This document shows positions 47,811 to 59,659 of a stretch of DNA of 64,000 nucleotides, in pieces; position 1 is the first letter of the stretch, and each line of letters starts with the position of its first letter. The position numbers were made by a program, and so were the translations under genes. The DNA is taken from positions 23,459,844 to 23,523,843 of the forward strand of contig OX421496.1 in NCBI GenBank assembly GCA_949126835.1, in the 5' to 3' direction. Below the pieces are notes generated by a model. It ran no database searches. It saw only the letters and a program-made list of their open reading frames with translations, and had not been told where the DNA came from. The stretch is from Anisus vortex. Taxonomy: Eukaryota > Mollusca > Gastropoda > Planorbidae.

Positions 47811-48418
47811 TTTATACCATTGTATATTGATTCGTAAATTAGAGAATACCTTTTTTTTTAAAAGTGCTAAACTAATAATAGGCCTACATTATTTCTAATT
47901 CTAAAAGGAAAATCGCACATACCTATTTAATTACTACACAGTTAACTGTGAATAAGTTTTTCGACAACTCGTCGCACTTAAGTTACTTCATGTGGTTTCC
48001 TGTTTCAGTGCACTTAGTTGGCCCAAAACAAGTAGCAGCGGTCTAAGTTCAGATATTGGCTAAATAAGCTTATTATCGTTGACCCTGCAATAAAACTATG
48101 TCCTATATACCCACACACACACAAAAAAAAGGGGGGGGGGAAGACGGTTAAAAAAAGTTAAAATCCTTGAACTCTTTAATCATGGATATTATTATCGAGT
48201 AAAGTTGTATAAATATAGGTTAAAAGTGGTTTAGCCCAATGGTGGGGGCGAGGCGCCATGTTTCTGCATTCATAGTATTACATTATTGAAAAAAATTATT
48301 ATTAGGTCCTACAAGTTCTATTTATTTGTCGAAATATACTAGAATAAATATAAATTTTATACTGAACTTAATTGTGATAACTTTGAATATTAAAGTTCGT
48401 AAGACAAATCACTAAACT

Positions 48419-48765
48419 TTAGAGGACAGAAGGGCAAAGAGTAAAGTAGTAATAATACAAAAGGCATTAAACTCTAATTTAGAAATACAACCCAAAAACA
48501 ACCTGCTGCAAAGCTCAGATAAACATAAAGACAAAAACACTTTCCTTATCCCCTATGCGAGAACAAATGCATATAAGTACTCTTTCTTCCCGAGTGGCAT
48601 TCGGGCATGGAATGGGTTGCGTGAACAAACCAGGAAAACTAGTAACTTAACATCATTTAAAAAAATTTAAAATGCAAGACTAAACTCGGACCACGGATGA
48701 GCGTAGGACGCAATAATCTTCTCTATAGAAGGAGCGTCTGTTAAGTATAAGATAAGATAAGATAA
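48419..48765 (+). mobile_element. LINE 3' end with intact C-terminal coding stretch and (GATAA)n tail
   Basis: An open frame from 48419 encodes LEDRRAKSKVVII, then TFLIPYARTNAYKY, SFFPSGIRAWNGLREQTRKT, the end of an RT protein of the CR1/L2 sort. The element ends with repeated AAGATAAGATAAG (48750-48767). At least five decayed relatives occur in the window (19375, 22101, 28140, 29690, 35660), making it the commonest LINE tail here. Confidence 0.8.
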
Positions 48766-49164
48766 GAATTACAAAACAAAATGAAAACCACCTATTTTAA
48801 GTTTCAATTCTTGATAGAAAGATATCCATTTTTTTAAACAGCTCAGGATGAAATAGTGCTGTTTTAAAAACATCGTCTGCTATTGCCAACCCATCACATC
48901 TTGAATTTTAGCCCCTCCCCCCATCATGCACTTTTCACTCCCCCCCCCCCCCCCCACACACACACCTTTCAACTTGAACGTTTTTAAACGCACTCCCTCT
49001 ACCTCAGAGCACAATTCGCCTCTCTCCACCTTGGACTCCTGGCTGCGTCACCGATTATAGGAATTGTTTTATATCTTTTATGTCATTGGGGACTCCATTA
49101 CAATGACTTTAGACTAGCAAAAAAAACGCATCTCTAACATAAGAATAGTTGTGCATTTGATATT

Positions 49165-52100
49165 TCTTCTTCTGCCTTCTCGTCCTTGAGGAACAGGCGC
49201 CGATTATCGACGTCTGTGGTCCTTCCTAGGACATAGGCCGCCAACAAGGGTCCTCCAGGCATCTCTCTCCTGGGCCAGTCTCTCCAGCTTCCCCCAAGTA
49301 AGGCCAAATTCCTTGGTATCTGCTTCTACATCTCTGCGCCAAGTGTTCCTCGGTCGACCTCTTTTCCGTTTTCCCTGAGGGTTCCAGTTCAGGGCATGCC
49401 TTGTTGTGCTGGAAGCAGGTTTTCGGAGTGTATGGCCAATCCATCGCCATCTTCTCTGGAGGATCTCCTGTTCTACTGGTTTTTGCTTGGTCCGCTGCCA
49501 CAGCTTCAGGCTGCTAATCCTGTCTGGCCAATGAATCCCAAGAATCCTTCTTAAACAGTTATTTATAAAGGACTGTAGTTTCTTTATATTCGTGACGTGG
49601 TTCTACAGGTTGCAGCTCCATACAGCAGCACAGGTTTTACCATGGTGTTGAAGATCCTGATCTTTAAGTTGTTTCTCAGGTGTCTGGAGACCCAGTCATT
49701 CCTGAGTTGTTGGAAGGCCGTTCGTGCCTTTCCAACCCTTGTTTTTACATCAGCGTCTGTCCCACCTTGCTTGTCCAGAATGCTGCCAAGATAGACAAAA
49801 CTTTCAACTTCTTCTAGTGCTTCTTCTTCCAGCATAATGGGTGTAGCACAGGTGATATTGACTTTGAGGACCCTACTCTTCCATTTGTGTATATTAAGAC
49901 CAATACTTGCAGAAGTGGCTGCAACATTGCTAGTTTTCTCCTGCATCTGCTGTTGGGTATAAGAGAGAAGGGCAAGATCATCAGCAAAATCAAGATCATC
50001 GAGTTGGGCCCACAAGGTTCATTGGATACCATTCCGCCTCTGGTGTCTGGATGTTTTCATCACCCAGTCGATGGCCAGGAGAAACATGAAAGGCGAAAAC
50101 AAGCATCCCTGTCTCACACCAGTCTTCACCTGAAAAGCATCTGTCACCTGTTGGCCGTGGACAACTCGGCTGATTATGTCCACAATCTTCTGCGGCACTC
50201 CATAATGCCTCAACAGTCTCCAGAGGGTTCGCCTATCTACACTGTCGAAGGCTTTCTCGTAATCAACAAAGTTGCTATAGAGGGGTGAATTTCACTCCAG
50301 TGACTGCTCTAGGATGATGCGCAGTGTCGCAATCTGGTCAGTACAGGATCTGTTGGTATCGGAAGCCGGCTTGCTGGTCTCGCAGCAGGGGGTCAACAGC
50401 ATTTTTTATTCTGTTGAGCAGCACACGGTTGAAGACTTTGCTTGGTATAGACAGTAAAGTGATCCCTCTGTAGTTAGAGCAAGAGCTTAGGTCGCCCTTC
50501 TTTGGGATTTTGATGAGGTATCCCTCCTTCCACTCAGAAGGTACCTGGCCCTCCTCCCAGATCTTCGTGAACAGGGGGTATAGCATTTCCGCACTGGTTT
50601 CTACGTCAGTCTTAAGTGCCTCTGCTGGTATGCCATCAGGTCCAGAAGCCTTGCCATTTCTAAGTTGTTTGATGGCCATGCGTATCTCTTCCTTGGTGGG
50701 TGTGTTCCAGTCGATTAACAGGTCGCTGTCAGCTGGCTATATAACTGGTGGGTTCCTTGGTTCTGGCCTGTTTATGAGCTCTCTGTTGCTCCTCGTTTGG
50801 TATGTTCTTACCATCTTTGTCCTTCACTGGTCTCTCTGGCTTTGCGAATTTCCCCGATAGTTTCTTGATGGTAGCAAACAATTCCCGCATATTCCCCTGG
50901 TATGCTGCATCTTCTGCCTCTTTGGCAAGCATGTCTACAAAATTCTTTTTGTCTGTCTTGATGTTTTTCTTTACAATCCTATTGGCTTCTGCATACTCTC
51001 TTTGGGACTTGGTTTTTTGTGCACGTGTACGGCTGATGATCAATTCTGCCTTTTTCCTTTTCCTCTCTTCTATTGTCTTCAGTGTCTCCGCTGTTATCCA
51101 TTCTTTGTGCCCATGTTTCCTGCTCCCCAACACTTCTTGACATGTTGACTGGACTGCTTTCTTTACTCTTTTCCACTTTCCATCAATGGACTCTTCGTCT
51201 AGCATTTCACGTAAGACTTGGAACTTGTTAGAAAGAGTGATTTTGAACTTATCCTGTTTCTGCTTGTCGTTCAGGAGGGAGGTGTTGTAGTTCAATGTAT
51301 GTGATGACTGCTCTATGTGGTGTCTTTTAATTTTAACCGAGCCACTAGAAGATGGTGGTCTGAGGCAACGTCAGCTCCTCTCTTGACAAGCACATCTTGG
51401 AGAGATCGCCTGAATTTCTTCCCAATACACACATGGTCTATTTGGTTTGTCGTTCGGAGGTTAGGGAAGACCCATGTAGCCTTGTGTATACTCTTGTGCT
51501 GGAAGAAACTCCCGCCTGGTAGTGGCGCATAGGTCAGCAAATCTTTCTCCGTTGTTGTTCATATCACCCAATCCTTGCTTCCCCATGGTCCATTCATAAC
51601 TCGTGTTGTCACTACCAATCTTGGCATTGAAGTCCCCCATGAGGATGAGGATGTTCTTCCTGGGACGACCCTGGACCACAGCTAGAATTCTGTCATAAAA
51701 GGCATTCTTGTCCTCCTCTTCACTTTCATTAGTTGGTGCATAGCACAGAACGACATCTAGGTTGATGCTTCGCTTCTTCGTTCGGAAGGATGCTGTCAGG
51801 ATTCTGGGCCCATGCGATGAGCGCTCTTTGGGCTGTCTTTGATGGCATCAAGGCCACTCCCTGGGTGTGTGGTGCATCGTCATCCTCGTGGCCTGAGAAA
51901 AGCAGCAACTCTCCTGAGATCAGCCTCCTCTGACCAGAGCCAGTCCATCTTGCTTCACTAATCCCAAGTATGGCGAGGTTATTGTTTCTCATCTCGGCCG
52001 CTACTTGCGCAGTCTTGCCTGTCTCGTACATTGTTCGCACGTTCCAAGTTCCAATTTTGGCAGTGGTCCTGGTGAAGATGATGAAGGTCGGCCTAGTAGC

Positions 52101-52480
52101 TTCCAGATTCTGGTTTTCACCACTCGGAGTCATATATTCCTCAACTGGGAATCTATCCTCTCCCAGGACCGAAATGTCTTTAGTTTTCCTTCTTGTCGGC
52201 GTTTTTGTAACATAGTGTTTTTTATGTGACAGGGTTGTTAGCCCTGTGCACAACCATCTGGGGGGGGGGATGCCCCTCACAGCTATCCGGGGAGCTGCCC
52301 TTAATTTTGGAAAGCGTACCCTAGCCTTTGTGGTTCCACCCACTTCCTGCAAGGCAGCAGGGTCTGATTTTGGTCCGCCCTGGGTATTTGATTTCCCCAG
52401 TACCTACCATATCTGGTGGGCATTCCCCTATCCGCCACCCGAAGAGGCGCCCGATGGGAGATCAGAAACTCCACACGAGA
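49165..52480 (-). mobile_element. Near full-length RTE-type LINE (endonuclease plus reverse transcriptase), frame-shifted
   Basis: Minus-strand protein in order: endonuclease (GTWNVRTMYETGKTAQ ~52045, LGISEARWTGSG ~51960, APTNESEEEDKNAFY ~51735, LMGDFNAKIGSD ~51640, NQIDHVCIGKKFRRSL ~51450, SDHHLLVARL ~51340), linker, reverse transcriptase (GKASGPDGIPAEAL ~50660, SEWKEGYLIKIPKKGDLSS ~50520, GVRQGCLFSPFMFLLAIDW ~50120, FADDLALLS ~49980), and C-terminus ([18 protein letters not shown] ~49360) with a stop at 49204. This order matches RTE-clade elements, often annotated as craniofacial-development-protein-2-like. Several frame shifts (near 51730, 51545, 50720, 50310, 50020, 49585) break it, so this copy cannot be active. 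The 5' region (52250-52480) is GC-rich. Confidence 0.92.
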
Positions 52481-52799
52481 TTTTAGATTTAAAATGACGA
52501 TAATTTTGGGTTCCACGTGGAGATGATCGGGGGGGAGGGGCGATGGGAAAAAGGGTACGGGAATGTTTGGGACGCCTATACACCAGCAATTTTATTTAAT
52601 TATTGAGGAAACTTTACTGTTTTATCTACAGCTGAATGTATTATTCTATTGTTCCTTCAAGTAGCTTTGTGTGGTTTTATAATGGTTTTATTTATATTAA
52701 CTGAGGAAAAAAAAGACTTCAAACTTAATGTAAATTTTAGAATAAGACAGAATTCATTACAATCGAAAAAATTCATCAAAAGTTGAGGGTTCGGACACA

Positions 52800-53090
52800 G
52801 TAATGGTTATAAACTGACATATCCCCGCTGTAGAAAAGGTGAGAAACCTGGGTGTCATCCTTGACTCAAAGTAGTCTTGACGTCTCGACAACTAACTGTA
52901 GACTTTTGCTCCGCTAACAGGACAACCCGACGATACTCGCCAAATTTCAGCATATTATTCAAAATAGTACCGCCCGGCTAGTCCTGTGTAGGTCAAGGCG
53001 CGATACCGTGACTGCCCTCCTGTGTCAGCTCTATAGACTCCCTCTGAAAGCCGAAATTGGATACTGTTACAAAATGCACGAGACCTGTGT
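52800..53090 (+). mobile_element. Decayed L2/CR1-type LINE RT fragment
   Basis: Plus strand in shifting frames: VRNLGVILDSK, then HIIQNSTARLVLCRSRRDTV, then ALLCQLYRLPLKAEIGYCYK. This is the same protein region as in the 30435-31130 element but strongly mutated and from a different subfamily. Confidence 0.8.
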
Positions 53091-53589
53091 TGTTTAGTTT
53101 CTTGTTCATTTTAATAATAACTCGAGGCACTCGATGTATGTTCAAATGTAAAATTTAATTCTTGGACTATAAACATTCAAAATTCTATAAACATTAAACT
53201 TCACTGGTTGCTAAGCAGAAATCAACAACAACACAATCCACACTAATATTTGCTTAGGTTATATAATCTAGATTTTGGTGCAGAAAGTACTAGAAATGCA
53301 TTTTCCCCGAAGCTTTCCGAATGCAAAAATAAAATGATTAATAGAAAGTCGAAGAAACTACGAGAAAGCATAATATTTTTAAATTACGTTATAACAAATA
53401 AACCAACCCTTACTCTCTACATCGAAATCAAATGTAAATAAACAACAATAGAAACTATTTGGCCTATCACATGCTATACACGTATAAAAATTCATGCATA
53501 GTGTACATACTTTGTAGTCAGCGCCTACATAATGATGAGATGCCGTCATATCTCATGGAACTAATCAAACCCAATGTTACACAAATATC

Positions 53590-53855
53590 CAGGGCTGTGG
53601 AGTCAGTAGATAAATGTTCCGACTCCGACTCCTCATTTTTTTTGTACATCCGACTCCAACTCCGACTCCGACTCCAGGTACCAAAATTTTCTCCGACTCC
53701 GACTCTTCGACTCCGACTGATAAATGGTATATAAATGTTCTGACTCCAACTGCGACTCCGACTCCTCATTTTTTTGTTATTCAGACTCCGACTCCGACTC
53801 CAGGTACCCAAAATTCCTCCGACTCCGACTCTTCGACTCCGACTCCACAGCCCTG
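53590..53855. mobile_element. hAT-like MITE with CTCCGACTCCGACTCC repeats
   Basis: Ends CAGGGCTGTGGAGTC and GACTCCACAGCCCTG are inverted repeats. The inside is two tandem halves, each with CTCCGACTCCGACT runs and an AGGTACC(C)AAAATT block. The CAGGGCTGTGGAGTCGGAG terminus is, from memory, common in animal genomes. The open frames here are low-complexity Ser-Arg / Pro-Thr repeats, not genes. No clean 8-bp duplication. Confidence 0.85.
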
Positions 53856-54382
53856 CGGAAATATCACTATGTTCTGTTTACTCTTCTATTCTGGAGGTGC
53901 CCTGTTTTTACTTAACTACCGTTGTCATGAACGCCTTTTCTACACCCGGCCCAAAAGTCTGAAATTCGCTGGCCATCCAGCTCAGACAGACAAATTGCAT
54001 CATTACTTTTCAAACGATCTTAAAAACTAATTTTTTTTAAAGATGAACCTTCCTGAAACATTCTAAGTTCCCTACTGTTTTACTTTCATATCAAGTTGAC
54101 TAATAATATGTTAGTCTATAGGCCCTATACTTTTGTTCTGTCTAATATTTTATTCTAATGTTGTAATTAGGCCTACCAACCTAATAAAAAAGAAACAATT
54201 TAAAAAATGAATAATAATAATAAAACAACAATATTTGTACACGTATCTAACCTTGTTCCCTGTTCTTGTAAAAAAAAAAATGTTTATTTATCAGTTGCTC
54301 ACTGTTAAATGCACTCTGGGCTTGCATTACGTTTGTTGGTAGCACTATAACATATTATGTTATTAATTAAATTACTGTTGTT

Positions 54383-54386
54383 TTTA

Positions 54387-54441
<55 letters not shown>

Positions 54442-54444
54442 TCT
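54383..54444. repeat. (CT)n microsatellite
   Basis: About 30 CT dinucleotides interrupted once by CTGT. Confidence 0.98.
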
Positions 54445-54449
54445 CGACT

Positions 54450-54842
54450 ATAATATAAGGTGGACCGCCTGCTCTATTTTTAGAGCTTATATGTTCTTTT
54501 TCTGTGCGCATCCAATAAGGCTGATCGAAATGACTTCTACGCTCCTAAGTTTGCCTAAATGTTGCCGGCGTATATAACTTTCGATTTAAATTTTTATTTT
54601 TCATTGAGAAAACCATAGACTATAATATACATGGACCGCTTGCTTTAGTATTTCTGCTATATGATGACTCGAAACACTGATTTTCGGAATTTCCGATTCG
54701 TTGTTTCCTTTGCACTTCCGTTTTATTGAATCGCTTCGATTTTCTCAATGAAAAATTAAAATTAAAATCGAAAGTTGTATAAAGCGGAAACATTTAAGAA
54801 ACAACGAGGAGCGTAGAAGTAATATAAGACAGCCTTATTGGG
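54450..54842. mobile_element. Foldback element with ~100-bp inverted arms
   Basis: Left arm 54512-54610 and right arm 54735-54842 pair over most of their length (CCAATAAGGCTG...CTTCTACGCTCCT...AACTTTCGATT...TTCATTGAGAAAA). The loop of ~125 bp repeats the TGGACCGCTTGCT motif. Relatives at 22590-22800 and 44130-44480. Non-coding. Confidence 0.8.
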
Positions 54843-54861
54843 CTTTTTTTGTGACGGTACG

Positions 54862-56139
54862 TGTCACGGTTCTGGACGCAACCATGACTCATTAGCACGT
54901 AGATAGATAGATAGTGGAACGTAAGATCATAGATTAGCGCAAGTTTAGGATAGAAAGCAGAAGAGTAGTCTGACGCCATAAAACATCTCTATCTCACGCC
55001 ACTGTAACTCTCAACACCTTTCCTCAACCTTCACTACATTCTTTTATTTCACCAATTCAGAGTTTACTAACTAATGCTACGGAAATGGTACTCAACCTTG
55101 AATGAATGAGTGTGTGTGTCAGTATGTAAAACTCAATGTATATATTTATATTATGTCTTTGATTATTAATTCATGTGGTTATTTTAATGTATATGTGTAT
55201 AGGCATTACGTCATTGACCTAAATATTCGACCCCATCGCGCTTAAACCCCACCTGTGCCCCTTCCGCGCTCCCCCCCGCCACCCACTTATCTCCCCTCCA
55301 CCTACCCAATGCACGGAGCAGCGGCTTATTAGTTATTCCTTTTGTCCCACTGGTTTCCGGGAAACTGTTTTCGCACATGTGTAACACCTCTCGCGGAAGC
55401 CTGACCACTGAACCACTTGACATAGCTATATCAAGTCCCCTGTAGGGAAGATAAATCGTTTCCCCTCTTCTATGTTCCCCTACCACCCCGCTTGTTGACT
55501 GTAGTAAGTGCTTTCATCTAGACCCCCCCACCCTGCCTACCCCCTACCCCCTTCTCCCTCTAGTGAGTCATCCCCTTATACAGAAATGTCTTCGAACTAG
55601 CCAATCGGAATCATGTCTAAATCTAAAGTAATAGAATTAGCCAACCAGATTGAGGTAGATCACGTGATTTGGCGTCACTAGGACGCTAGCAAAAACTTAG
55701 TAGTTAGTCTTAGTTTGGAGTTCTGGTTCGGCGTTTGGCCTGAAAAGTATCTGTACATCTTCGACTCACATTATTATTAGACTCCCCGCATGTTTTAGAC
55801 TCTATTAATAGATTTTTTTTACAGCGCAGTTGTGTACCTTAATGATAGAATACATAACAATACCATACGCTGAGTGCTAGCTATTCCTGTGTCAATTCAT
55901 ATATATTTCACCATTGGACTATTGAATGAAAATAAACACCATAACCGTCACCAGAGACTTGCTTGTATACCACTTAGAACTGTCAGTTTGTGTACGTTAT
56001 ACCATCTAACGAGCCAAGAGAGACTTAATCATTATTCCAGGGCGATTACAGCATCGGCACAAGATATGCCTACGACAACAAGCCACCACTACCCCCAATA
56101 ATCCACAACCCCACACCCTCAACGGTCCCCCTTATGACA
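54862..56139 (+). mobile_element. Solo LTR with 5-bp target duplication GTACG
   Basis: Flanked by GTACG at 54857-54861 and 56140-56144. Starts TGTCACGG, ends TTATGACA (TG...CA, with inverted TGTCA/TGACA). 1278 bp, no gag or pol. Contains AATAAA near 55932, expected in an LTR, and a GC-rich zone 55230-55560. The second copy lies inverted at 44664-46039. A solo LTR arises by recombination between two LTRs; superfamily cannot be told without internal sequence. Confidence 0.85.
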
Positions 56140-56144
56140 GTACG

Positions 56145-58020
56145 CACCGGTACGGAGTACCGGCACCTTTTTTAATGTGTGGAAAAAATTATTACTTTTC
56201 TTGTATTTTAACGTTTATTATTAATTTATTATATTATTAATTTCTTAAAATTGAATTATTTTAAAATTGCGCGCAATAAGAATTAAAATATAAAATGCGA
56301 AACTGCTTTCCGCACACACCCGTAATATTACGTCACTGGTTATTAACCCATTTCCGATCATGCTTGTTTTTAAGACGTAGGCCTAATGCTTTTAAAATTT
56401 CAAAATTTGAATGTAATAATTAAGACTTAATAGAAATTAAAACGAGCGTAGTTAGAAATTGATAATTGATAATTAAAGTAATAATTATTTACACAGTTCA
56501 CAGTTAAACTGCAATTAAAATGCATTAAACAAACATTTACCGATGTTGGATCCTCGTCTTGACTAACAAATGATAATGTTAATACGTGTGTGTAATTATC
56601 ATCCTTTTTATTTGCATTTATATCAAATACACTTTTTTATTACTATACATTGACATTTACGGTAATTATTGTTAGTTTTATATTAAATGAAAAATGCTTT
56701 AACGATATTCTCTATAAATAATATGCTTTGCTTCTGGCTTTGGTCTTGCTACGGAGTTAAATTAATTGTCCTAAAAAATAATTTTACAAAAAGGATAATA
56801 GAGCAGGTTGACTTTTAGGCTGTTGGCACGCTGAGGGATTTAGAAATCATAGTTTGACACACTGTTGGCAAGAGGTTGCCGACATCTGGTCTAAGATACG
56901 TTTACTGGTTTTATCAGGCCATAATGCAACATTAGCGATAATTACGTCGTTCACTGTGTGCTTGTAGCCTATAACAGCACTATTCTAATCACTGAGGCCA
57001 TGAATGTTCATGAAAGAACAAGCTTTCTCTTTGTCCTCTGCATGTTACTCATGATTAAATTACTATTTAAAAACAGTATTTCCCTTTGTTTGCAGATGAA
57101 TGACCATAAGATATCCATAATGGGCTGGTTAGGTCCACCAAAGAAGCTCTGCAACTTTAAACAACAGAATACAACGTAAATTAGGAAAGCCCGATAAGAT
57201 CCTCGCGTTCAACATAGTAAATGAAAGGAAATGGCCATTTGTTGAGTAGGCTACGCTTTTACATATTTGCATAGTTGGGCACATATTTTTTTTAATCAAC
57301 ACATCAATGCTATTTAACTTTAGTCCCGATCCAGTAAACGTCCAAAGCGTATATAGAGGACAAATATAGGTTATATATAAATACATAATTATATTATATA
57401 TAGGCCTATATATAACGACCAAAGCCCAAAATCGGGAAATGACTAATAATCACCTCTCACATTGAGCGGCCAATGCCCGATCTTTTCTTGACTTTGGACC
57501 TTGGCCAGCCAGTTTGTGAAATGGCATGGGGCGATCGGCCAAAGTTGGAATAAGAAGGTTATGAGCAGATTTTGGGTGTTTGTATATCGTAATAATCACA
57601 TTAGGCCTATATTGATTATTAATTAAACTAAATTACAAAATCAGTCAAATTAGTTTATTATAATAAATTATCAACCTCTATCATCACACCGAAAATTGTT
57701 ATTTTTACATTTGCAGTGATTTGTTGAGCACTTGGTGGTGCAATTGCATCTAGTGTAGCCTTGGCTACATTTTTTATTAGCACAATATATGTATATAATA
57801 GACGTAAACCATACAACAAACCTTTCTTTAAACAAACAATATTACAACGTAAATTTAAAATAAAATGTTTTCTTAATTCAAGAACTGGAGTCGTCTGTTA
57901 TCGCTACCAAACATATCTCCGATTTTGTCCATAAACTCTTTTTTGTTGCAGTTCACTTTGTCTCTGTGTACGCACAACATGCACTACCTTGACAGACGTT
58001 CATCTGACATTGTAGATCTA
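56145..58020. other. Non-coding, with hAT-like ends only
   Basis: 56140-56172 holds a CACCGGTACGGAGTACCGGC palindrome that looks like the terminus of another DNA transposon. 56800-56890 holds CAGGTTGACTTTTAGGCTGT and GTTGCCGACATCTG, similar to 60540-60625. No gene. Confidence 0.45.
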
Positions 58021-58023
58021 AGC

Positions 58024-58600
58024 CATAGGTTTTAAACCTTTTTCGGCTCACCGCCCCCTTTTACACTTTTTCCGCTCACGCCCCCCAACTTAATTTTAAT
58101 TAAACATATATAGGCATATAGCACTATATCATGTAATTTCTGTAATTATTAATGTTTTAAATATAAACTCCTTAAATGGACAAAACAGTTAATGCATGAA
58201 ATGTTTATTTACAACTGTTTAACGTAAATTATTTTAATATTCTAATAATTAAATCTTGTTATGAATACCACAATGTTGAATGTATATAATGTATATAAAG
58301 ACATAATAATAATCAGTAAAATTTGTTATATCACAAAACAGAACTTTTTTCGACATCACTATTGAATCAAACGTGGAAACATTTGTTAATTAAAGGGAGA
58401 TAATTAATTCGTTTCATTTGAACTAATATTTCTGTATTTTTTTCTTTTATATAAAAAATTAATGGCTTACACTTTTAACTTTAAAATGATCAAACTGTAA
58501 AAAATATTTGAAAATTATATAAATATTGTATGACTAAATAATTTATATATATTTTTTTAAGCATCACAATAACTACTCAGTTTGTATGATTGCTACATGT
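58024..58600. mobile_element. Left half of a second CATAGGTT-type hAT copy
   Basis: Starts CCATAGGTTTTAAACCTTTT and TTCGGCTCACCGCCCCC as in 22877-23939, and shares AATCAAACGTGGAA and AATTAAAGGGAGAT. It breaks off where a LINE tail starts at about 58600. Confidence 0.75.
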
Positions 58601-58890
58601 ACGCCGAATGCCATTGGGTCGACTTCCACAGGACATTCTATATGGAACATTAGCTTCGGGACAGAGACCTACTGGACGTCCAAATGGGAGATCATGGCGC
58701 AGGATAGACCCACTTGAAGGGCAGGAAACAAAGAAGGTTCCAGGCTTGCGGGAGAGGAGCGCGCCAGGAAAAAGACGGTGGAGAAATATGTGGTCCACTC
58801 CGCTACATTCAACTGCAGCAAGTGTGACCGTGCCTGTACGTCCAGGATTGGCCTCTTTAGCCACATGAGGGCCTGCAAGGGAAATGGATA
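58600..58890 (+). mobile_element. LINE C-terminal remnant with C2H2-like tail
   Basis: Plus-strand frames: RLPQDILYGTLASGQRPTGRP, then RRWRNMW, then FNCSKCDRACTSRIGLFSHM-RAC (58808-58875), the CxxC...H zinc-finger tail that ends some RTE/CR1-like proteins. Internal deletion and frame shift are evident. Confidence 0.8.
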
Positions 58891-59020
58891 GTCTCTCGAG
58901 ACGTAAAATGCCGACGAATTTACTGAACGATTGCTCCACCGTACATGTTGTTGCTGGTAATGTTAGCAAAACTAGTAAGGCATTCCTGACAGCCGGATAA
59001 AACTTTGTAAAAGGTAACAA
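58890..59020 (-). pseudogene. hAT transposase C-terminal dimerisation domain remnant
   Basis: The minus frame reads SQDFIDLLPFTKFYPAVRNA then LLVLLTLPATTCTVEQSFSK, matching the C-terminal hAT dimerisation domain (consensus YPxxRxALxxLLTLPxTxxxxERSFS) of the ZMYM1-like group. Glu-Gln replaces the usual Glu-Arg. It is the missing end of proteins such as that at 62033-63180, but from a separate copy. Confidence 0.8.
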
Positions 59021-59239
59021 GTCGATGAAATCTTGGCTACTTTTGTATTCTCGCGTTTTCCAAAAATAAATCTAACTCAAGGCTTCACTATCAAAATTAT
59101 CAATGTGGTATACCTGATTAATCCCCAAAGATAATGAGATCGATATGACAATGGAAATAGTCACAGTTGTTACAATTAATTATATTTTTTTTAATTATTA
59201 TTTTTTTTTCTATTTTAGTAAAAAAAATTTTTTTTATCT

Positions 59240-59310
59240 ATCAATCCAGGGGGAGGGCAACTTTTCCAGGGGGGGGGGGGCAAGTGCCCCTGCGGGCGCC
59301 CATGAACTAC
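59240..59310. repeat. G-rich transposon terminus fragment
   Basis: CAGGGGGGGGGGGGCAAGTG, then CCCCTGCGGGCGCCCATG, looks like a hAT-type end without a partner nearby. Confidence 0.4.
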
Positions 59311-59410
59311 ACTCTTTTTCACGCACTACTCAGAATCTGTTCGCGTTGTTATTGTCTAGGCAACTGGTCTTTCCGGTGGCTCCGGCTCCGTCGCTACGGT
59401 AGCAGGTTCG

Positions 59411-59659
59411 TTAGCAGAGGATTTCGCTGCATTTATAGCATCCTCTATTTCTTTGTTCAAAAGTCTCAAGATCTTCATCTGTAACTAAGTTATCGACAAC
59501 CTCTCTGGGCAAATTTGAAGACCTCAGTCCCATCTTTGCTTCGCAGCCAAATATGTCCTCATGTGGCAATTGCTGAATTCCTTGATGAAAAGATTCTTTT
59601 TTCATGAATTTAATGAATATGAGACTCTCAGCCCAATATGTTGATTTATTTGTCTGCAT
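59411..59659 (-). other. Short unrecognised open frame
   Basis: An 82-residue acidic frame (GLRSSNLPREVVDNLVTDED) within transposon-rich DNA. I do not recognise it. It may be the remains of a transposase N-terminal region; no start, promoter or splice context supports a host gene. Confidence 0.25.

Noticed and set aside
53518..54030. Overlapping Ser/Arg and Pro/Thr-rich open frames
   Set aside because: Translation of the CTCCGA repeats inside a hAT-like MITE.
54305..54511. Arg-Glu repeat frame
   Set aside because: Translation of a (CT)n microsatellite.
55211..55486. 91-residue minus-strand open frame
   Set aside because: Lies in the GC-rich block of the LTR; no counterpart frame in the second LTR copy.
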